NCBI RefSeq assembly: GCF_002994745.2
Contig: NC_037092.1
Location: 5,756,501 to 5,820,500 of the forward strand
Length of the DNA stretch: 64,000 nt
Source: Rosa chinensis
Lineage: Eukaryota > Streptophyta > Magnoliopsida > Rosales > Rosaceae
Direction of reading: 5' to 3'
A program made the position numbers and the translations under genes. Of this stretch, positions 57,278 to 64,000 are shown in pieces. The notes beneath the pieces were generated by a model that had not been told where the DNA came from, made no database searches, and saw only the letters and a list, made by a program, of their open reading frames with translations. How positions within the stretch are numbered: the first letter of the stretch is position 1; every line of letters begins with the position of its first letter.

Positions 57278-59790
57278 GTTCAGGTTCAGATTGCAGCAAA
57301 TAAGTCAGTAATGAAGCCACTGATGATCTCCACCATTATTGTTCCTGAGGTGCTTAGGCCTCCTCCTTGGATCCTTTCTTGTATGGATGCTATTCGGAAA
57401 AGGATATACATCTTCCGAATCAAACTGTGTATACTTTTCATATCTGGAATGTAGTCTTTATGTGATGATTTATCTACATGCATGCATGAACAAGAACCCT
57501 AGCGGCTAGCTACACACTCCTTATTTCTTTTTTCTTTTGGCAAATAAAGAGTATGTTTTCTAAAAGTATATTTTTTCTTTGGATGGTTTAGGCTCGTTCT
57601 TTGGAAGATCACTTAAGGCTCCGTTGATCTTTTTCCGACATTCATTAATTTATGTCCTCTTTAGTGTCATAGTGCATATTCACTAGCTAATCCTACTTGC
57701 ATATTTTTGCTTACTTTTTCGCTATGTAACCCGTGATTTGTAGATTTTGATTCGCTCCGCATGGTCGTCAAATTCAAAATTCACCCACCATAAATAGCAA
57801 AGATGGCTGCAGAAGAACCTAAACAGGCTGTGCTGGAAATTGTGTGGTCGGAAAATGAAAATGATTTGGGGCTAGATTTTTTTTTTTGGACGTGAGATTT
57901 GGGGCTAGATGGACGTGATAAATCAAATTAAGAGATAATTGTTTCTTATCAAATACCTAACTAGTCTTATACGTACTTGTCACGAACCTCTCAATCGCAA
58001 CTATATAAATCTGGTGAAATCAATTGCATGAGTACTTTTCATCAACCACATTACTTAAAGCGGCCTGAATGGGGTAGTAATTAGTAAACTAGTAATACTA
58101 TTATACTAGGCTTAATTGGCTAGAGCTAAAAAGGGTAAACGGCCCTCATAATATTCCTCGCCCAAAGAAAGGCTCGTAAGAATTAAAGTTCCCGACTTGT
58201 CAATTCTGAAGAGTGAAGAGACGCATACATAACTTCGTCACAAGTTGAAGTGTATATGAAGGTGATTAAGGCAAATTTCTAACATCGATTTAATTCTCTA
58301 AAAGTACTTATGTTTGCAGAAAGGAGATAACACAAGGCTAGACCATATCAGCCAAAAACCCTAGCTAGGCAATTCACAGCCACAGTTTAAAGTTTACTCG
58401 AGCTGCATGACCCTCCATCTTAATCTTGTTCTCATCAGTCTTTTGAAATCATATTTACATTCAGAAGGGTATATCAACTAATGACACCTCGAGCTAGACG
58501 AACTATATATATCATATATGTATATACCATACATGAAGGAAAAGCGGAGTGACCAAGTGTAATTTCCCGAAATGAATATTAACTTAATAAAGACATGCAT
58601 GAAGTCTAAGAGAATCTCTCTTATCTCAGTCTCCTCCTTTTCTCTCTCCCTCTCACAAAAATACAGAGATATGCTAGATGAGTAGATGCACAGAAATTTC
58701 TAGCTAGCAAATACTATTATCCAAGAATCTCCACTCACATTGTCTAGAGAATATATAAACAGTTACTATAATCCAAGCACAAACTAACGTACGTACCTTC
58801 AAATCCATAGGTTGATATGTATATATAGTTGTCTGGGGAAAATGAAAACTATGGTTTTTTTCGATTGGAATGAAAACTATGGTTGCGACTACTCAAACAA
58901 AGTAGAATATATATGTCTCACTTTTCTTGAGGTTCACATTACTTTCGCCACAATCTCAATGGTATATATATGTCAGCATTCCTCTAGACGTAGACACATG
59001 TTTAGTTTTCAACTTTCAATGTGAATGGTTAGAAAAGTTTAGCATTCTTCTATATATCCCAAATCCAAACCACCGCTCCTTAATTATCAATAATATCAAA
59101 ACTATAGATCATTAAGTAGAAAGTTAAACAACATGAATATAGATGAACAAAAGCAACACACATATATTAACCACATTGCAAGAACAAAGTCTCCTTCTCT
59201 TCTATACCATTGTATCCAATTAACCCCCATTTTCCTCACTAAACCATCTCCCCAAGAAGAAAAAAACAAATAAAAAAATTATTAGTTTCTTCAAGCCACA
59301 ACTAGTAAACCCACCACCAAGTCTATACCACCCCCCAACCTAATCACAAATACATGAGAAGGAAACAATGTCATGCATATATATACACCTTGACCTTAAA
59401 TAAACACCAACTTACTCGAGTAGTATTGCATGAAGACGATGCTGATGATAGTTTGATAGTACTTGATCTTGAGGCAAATGAGAGAGAAACGAAGAAGATC
59501 CGAGGTTCCTCTCAGCGCAATTTCGGTGTTTCGATCTGATCAACCTTCATTACTAAAATAAGAGGCTGATGATCCATTCTTCAATTGCTGCTGACATGAT
59601 CACTCCGATCCACCCACCCTTGATTTCCTTTGTTCTTTTTTTTTTTCTTTTTCTGTTTTTTTTCTTTTTTCTTTTTTTTGAGCTTTGAATTGAAACCCAC
59701 ACCGACTAAGAAAACCTAAAATCCTAAGAGAACCAAAATGACTTCAACCAAAGAAGGGAAACTAATTCAAACTGGCAAAAAAAAAAAAAA
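56842..59790. other. Intergenic, no gene recognised
   Basis: AT-rich. The frames at 57286-57483 (-), 58812-59115 (+) and 59354-59539 (+) lack family signatures or clear splice context. T-rich stretches lie near 59636-59680. Confidence 0.4.
57237..57276. repeat. (TA)n microsatellite
   Basis: About 20 uninterrupted TA dinucleotides. Confidence 0.95.
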
Positions 59791-60933
59791 TTAGATCAGA
59801 GAAGAGACCGACGACCCAAGATTCGCCGGATCATGCCAATTATTAGCTCCGAGATTCGACGAGCTCCAGTAAAGAGTAGGATCCGATGAGAGTCCCATTT
59901 GCTCTGTATTAGCCTGGTGATTAGTACTCCACCCCATCCTGCTTTGTCCACCATCTTCTACTTTCACTTCCTTCACCGCCTGGCCGCCGCCGTTGCCAGC
60001 TGCTGCTATCTGAAGATCCTCAAACGGCAGCAAGTTCTGGAAATACTGATTATTATTCCCTCTGACATCCTTAAACCCACCGTTGATGAACTTGGAAGCG
60101 AGAACAGAGGCCATAGTTGGAGCTGTGCTATAAGATGTGGAATTAAAAATGGAATGATCGGAAGAATGAAGCGAATTCGCGGCCACAAGATCTTGGATTT
60201 GCTTGCTGGTTGCCGCCGGATTAAACCTTTGATCACCAAACCCTAACCCGAGAGCACTGAACTGATCAAACCCGGATGTAGTAAACGGATTAATCCCCAT
60301 GTGATCAGGTTGGTTACTACCTAACCCGTAAAACAGCTGATTCATATGATGATTCGAGTTCGAGGCCAAGTCGATCTGAGGATGGTTTTGTTGTGCGTTG
60401 GGATTCGAGTTTGAGTTACCACTGTTCGGAGCCGAAGAAGCGGAAGAAGAAGCTCCATTATCCACGGCTGAGCTCGAGCTAGGTCTTTTCACGCGCTTGT
60501 TCTTTCTACACCCACCGCCGACCGGAACATTTCTAAGCGTGCCGCCTCTGGTCCAGTAGCGCTTGCAGGCCTTGCAGAAGTGTCTGGGCTGAGACAAGCT
60601 GTAATTGTTGTAGTAACAGAACTTGGTGTTGGAAGAATCACATCGAGGACATTTAAGGGCTTGTTGCTGCTGTTGAAGTTGCTCTTGGCCCGGTTTTTCC
60701 ATCAATCTAGAAGCTCCTACCGCCGTTGTAGAACCCATCACGCCCTTGTGGTTCTGATCATCATCGTCGTCGATCTAATTGGAATCGAAGAAGGAATGCA
60801 AAAGAAAGAAAGGAAAAAGAGAGTTAAGGCGGTGTGCTAGGGTAAAAATAACAACACAGAATAAATATTCTCGTCCAAAAGCTAAGCAACAAAGAAATGT
60901 CTGATATATGTTTTGTCAAATAATTTGAGAGAG

Positions 60934-60975
<42 letters not shown>

Positions 60976-61044
60976 GTAGTGAACCTGTGGCCAATCGTTA
61001 GTAGTTGAAGAGATGAGTACCATCTTCTGTTGATCCATTAACAT
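59791..61044 (-). CDS. Dof zinc-finger transcription factor, two exons (347 aa)
   Basis: Exon 2 (59791-60774) carries nearly all of the protein. Exon 1 (60985-61044) gives [20 protein letters not shown], then a GTTCAC donor. The acceptor CAATTAG precedes 60774, and the join is in phase. The Dof domain lies at about residues 60-115: CX2CX21CX2C zinc finger (CPRC ... CKAC), [32 protein letters not shown] and the basic [10 protein letters not shown]. The downstream region is Ser/Asn/Gly-rich with a final [16 protein letters not shown] short first exon followed by one intron before the Dof domain is common in this family. It would bind AAAG motifs in nuclear promoters. The intron (60775-60984) contains a GA microsatellite. 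It is a different subgroup from the Dof gene at 47100: outside the finger the two show little similarity. Confidence 0.92.
60938..60972. repeat. (GA)n microsatellite in the Dof intron
   Basis: Uninterrupted GA (CT on the sense strand) about 13 bases inside the intron's 5' end. Confidence 0.9.
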
Positions 61045-63560
61045 TTTCTCCAAAGGGAATATCGTTTGAAACAAACAGATAGAGGACAAAGAGCAGGTGG
61101 CGACGTGAGTCTTTGTTTGCTTGACTATAAGAGAATTCTGAACTGAGTGAATGTAGGTGGGGGTGTGATTATATGAGATGGTTGGATTAATAATAATAAG
61201 TTAGTGATTAGCTTAATTATAGCTTTGAATCCAAATTCACGTGATGGGTTCTGGACCGAATTGGATTTAAAATTGTGGGAAAGAATATATTGGCGACATT
61301 CGAAATCCAAGAGCGGACAGGGAGGTAATGTGGGCAATAGAGATGAATCTTTGGGAGGTTCGAGAAAGAAAAAGAATTAAACAAGCAAATTTAGCATTTA
61401 CAATATTCGAGACTAGGAGATTAGATTAGACAACACAGTGTTCTACGTATAAAACATTCCTTCGCAATTTGCATAGAGGTAGAGAATGAATAGATAAGTG
61501 AAGGGAATCCCTAGAGGGAGAGTCCCAATAATCGATGCAGTCTAAGCTTAATAGCAAATCCCACTTCCTCTTTTTGGTCAATAAACAACAATGTTGTGTG
61601 GCTGTGCCACCAAAATTAAATTATTATTACGTTACCTATGGAGGCATATATGTGGTCCTCGGCCTCACATATATCATGTCATATATCCAAATTCTGCATT
61701 TGTTATGAATGTCTGATTATAATCCAACATTAATCACACATGTAATTATTTGATATGTGTGAAGAATGATCAATAATCTTGTCAAGAAGAGAAACATAGA
61801 GGAATATGTATACATGTATGTGTATATGTAAAAGCCATATTTAAGAGTGAAACCTAAAATTTGTCAATAATGTTCTCTTGAAATCTATCCATTATGTATA
61901 TATATTGATTGGTCTACTTCTACAAGTTGTGAAAATAGTTTGTTAACATATTAAGTTATTTGACTAATGATATTAGTGAATTATTTTTTGTGACGGCAGA
62001 TATGTGAGAGCGGTTCAAGTTGCAAGTTATAAGTTTAAAGCCAATATAAATATAAACATGCATAATTTATTAGTTACTTATTTATGGATGAGGACTTTAG
62101 GCTTTAGGTTAGATGTATGTAATTAATTGTTGAATAATACATCATAAAGTCGTAATAAGATGACTTGTGGAGACAGCTAATTAATAGTAGGGATTACTGA
62201 AGACATAGCAGATTAGAGAGGTTGTACAAGGTACAACATATATCGGAGGGAACTATTCATTTTGAAATGGGAGAAAGGGAATGGTTAAAATTATAAGAGA
62301 AAAAGACAAGAGGGACGCGGGGCAACAACAACATGTGGCGGTCAACATCTCAGACTGAAAATACAAAGAAGCATGCAGCAAAGCAAAGACTAAACCACCA
62401 CGCTTTATTCTCGAGGGCTATTCTCTTGCAGAAAGCCAGAAATTGCAGAGAACCAGTAATACCTGTTTAAGACTTCGAAAAACAAAAAACCGTTATGTTA
62501 ATCAGTTACACAGTCTTAGAGAGAGAGAGAGAGAGAGAGAGACTGTAGAAGTGGAACAGAAGCATGTGGTGGGCAGCTCATCGATGAGGTCCTTAAAGAG
62601 AAAAAGCTAGAGGTTTGAAAATTTAAAGCAAGTAGTAGTAAAGCAAGCATGGTTGGGGGAACAAATGGATTTTGTAGTCTCCCAAGGGATCTTCACCTCC
62701 TTCCCTACAACCCATCATTATTCCTCAGCTTACACCTTCGTATACTTTGGTAAAAATTAAAATATTACTTCTCATGTTGCTCATTCATCTTTGCCAGATT
62801 GAGAGAAATATTCTCACACAGATGCTCAGGTGCATAAAGTTATCGATCTGGGAAAATAGCAGAATATATAGTGATTTCAATTGCATGTTACAAGGTTGGG
62901 GTAGATCTAGAACTATATATGTAAGCAACTTGCTAAGTTTTTTAATAACAAACCCTAAAGCCTGATTAGGGAGGGAATGATGTGCGACTAATTTGCCAAA
63001 TTTGAACCTAACCCGACATTATATATGTTTATCCAGAACAAGGCATTATCTTATGAATCTCCTATCTTGGTGTTTGTTAAATTTTGTACAAGGGTTTGAA
63101 TTATGATGGTGTTAGCTGTACATGATGGACTTGGAGAGCCAAATTAGTGGTGGTGGGCACTGCGCAGTCGGCACCCAAATATGTAGGTCAATTGTAGATC
63201 ATGCACCTACTCCTATACTGCAAGTCTGCAACGCAACAAAATATGGTCTTAACTCGTACAGGTTAAACATAAATTGTGTATGGTGGTGGATGACAAAGAG
63301 TTCTATATAGAAGCAAAATGTATAAGCATTCATCCTCTAACTTAGCAAACAAGTGAGACTACTGATGCTCATGTTCATGTACGTAAGTGAAACTAAGCCT
63401 GCAGAAAGATGTGGAGTGATTTTCCAACCCCATAACCTATCCCATATCTTTTCCCTATCTTCGAATCTTTCAACTAAAAAAGAAAAATAAAAAAAAAAGA
63501 GAACTGTCTAAAATAATAATTTTCACCTAAAATTATATCATATTATTTTTGGGGCAAAAT
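61045..63560. other. Promoter side of the second Dof gene and spacer
   Basis: Contains the 5' UTR and promoter of the - strand Dof gene and AT-rich spacer with a (GA)n run at 62517-62541. No other gene recognised. Confidence 0.4.
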
Positions 63561-63564
63561 CTCA

Positions 63565-64000
63565 TGTTTTTTTTAGGACTAAATTCAATTTAGTCCCTTG
63601 AACTTTAGGGCTAAAATTACTTTGGTCCCTAACTTTTTTTTTAATCACCATGGTCCCTGCACTTCCAAATTACATCAACCTAGTCCAAAATTTGACTTTG
63701 ACTCGAAAGATGACGCCATGTGCTGAGTTGGAGCCGACATAGAGGCCCACTTTTCTGATTTAAACACCCAAAGAAGGGCAAAATAGTAATTTCTAATTTA
63801 ATCTTTTTTTTTTCTCTTCATTTTCTCTCTTTTCTTTTCTCTCTCTCTTGCGCTCTCTCTCACTCTCCCGATTGGCATAACCAAAAACTCGATCTGAGCC
63901 GTGATCTCTGCCCTCCTCCTCCTCCTCCTTTCCTCTACACCCCCGCCTCTCCCACTCCCATTCCCACCACTTCAACTATCGCCACCAAACCCCCATCTCC
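63565..64000. other. Possible start of a repeat element, cut by the window end
   Basis: TTTAGTCCCTTGAACTT, TTTGGTCCCTAACTT and ATGGTCCCTGCACTT are spaced through 63585-63670, a pattern common at the ends of plant Mutator-like repeats. The partner end is not in the window. TC-rich sequence follows to the end. Confidence 0.3.

Noticed and set aside
57286..57483. 65-codon - strand frame downstream of the TA repeat
   Set aside because: No family signature; not separable from chance.

Overview
This is plant nuclear DNA: split genes with GT-AG introns, AT-rich spacers, plant-only gene families (Dof, AFL-type B3, LEA group 3) and about two thirds transposon-derived sequence. A eudicot, perhaps Rosaceae, is my inference from the general look of the repeats and is not proved by the sequence.

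Host genes. Three dispersed-tandem copies of a two-exon LEA (late embryogenesis abundant) gene lie on the + strand at 174-746, 11128-11832 and 22139-23185. They share exon structure, a transit-peptide-like first exon and a promoter layout. A 3'-end relic of a further copy lies near 21300. Between copies 2 and 3, on the - strand, is a LEC2/FUS3-like B3 regulator (14589-18732). Its B3 domain can be reassembled across five exons but ends in a stop codon, and a 3.1-kb intron holds other gene-like exons. A small unrecognised two-exon gene follows (19145-19903). Two Dof zinc-finger genes occupy the right part (47100-47987 +, 59791-61044 -).

Mobile elements. A degenerate Copia element (2683-9828, TSD TGAAT) separates LEA copies 1 and 2. 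A 340-bp TRIM sits inside an old Copia gag remnant (13211-13550). From 24726 to 42667 lies a three-level nest. The outer level is a large non-coding LTR retrotransposon derivative (TSD CAACG). Its left LTR was hit by a CACTA element (24800-29425, TSD TAT) carrying fragments of a LisH-domain gene, a JMJ25-like demethylase gene and a LINE RNase H. Its interior was hit by a young gag-protease-only Gypsy element (31972-40489, TSD GTTAA) with nearly identical 1694-bp LTRs and an intact 980-codon ORF.

The right third is rich in short DNA transposons with readable target-site duplications. They include Mutator-like elements at 49836-50250 and 53220-53559, a hAT-like element carrying a tRNA-like Pol III promoter (53851-54326), and a Pack-MULE with a captured PPR fragment (55382-56832). 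Another Mutator-like element is at 1078-2015.

Possible links. All three LEA promoters have an RY-type CATGCA just after the TATA-like box, and copies 1 and 3 have an ACGCGTGTC (CE3-type) core. RY motifs are bound by the AFL B3 family, one member of which sits, apparently broken, inside the LEA cluster.
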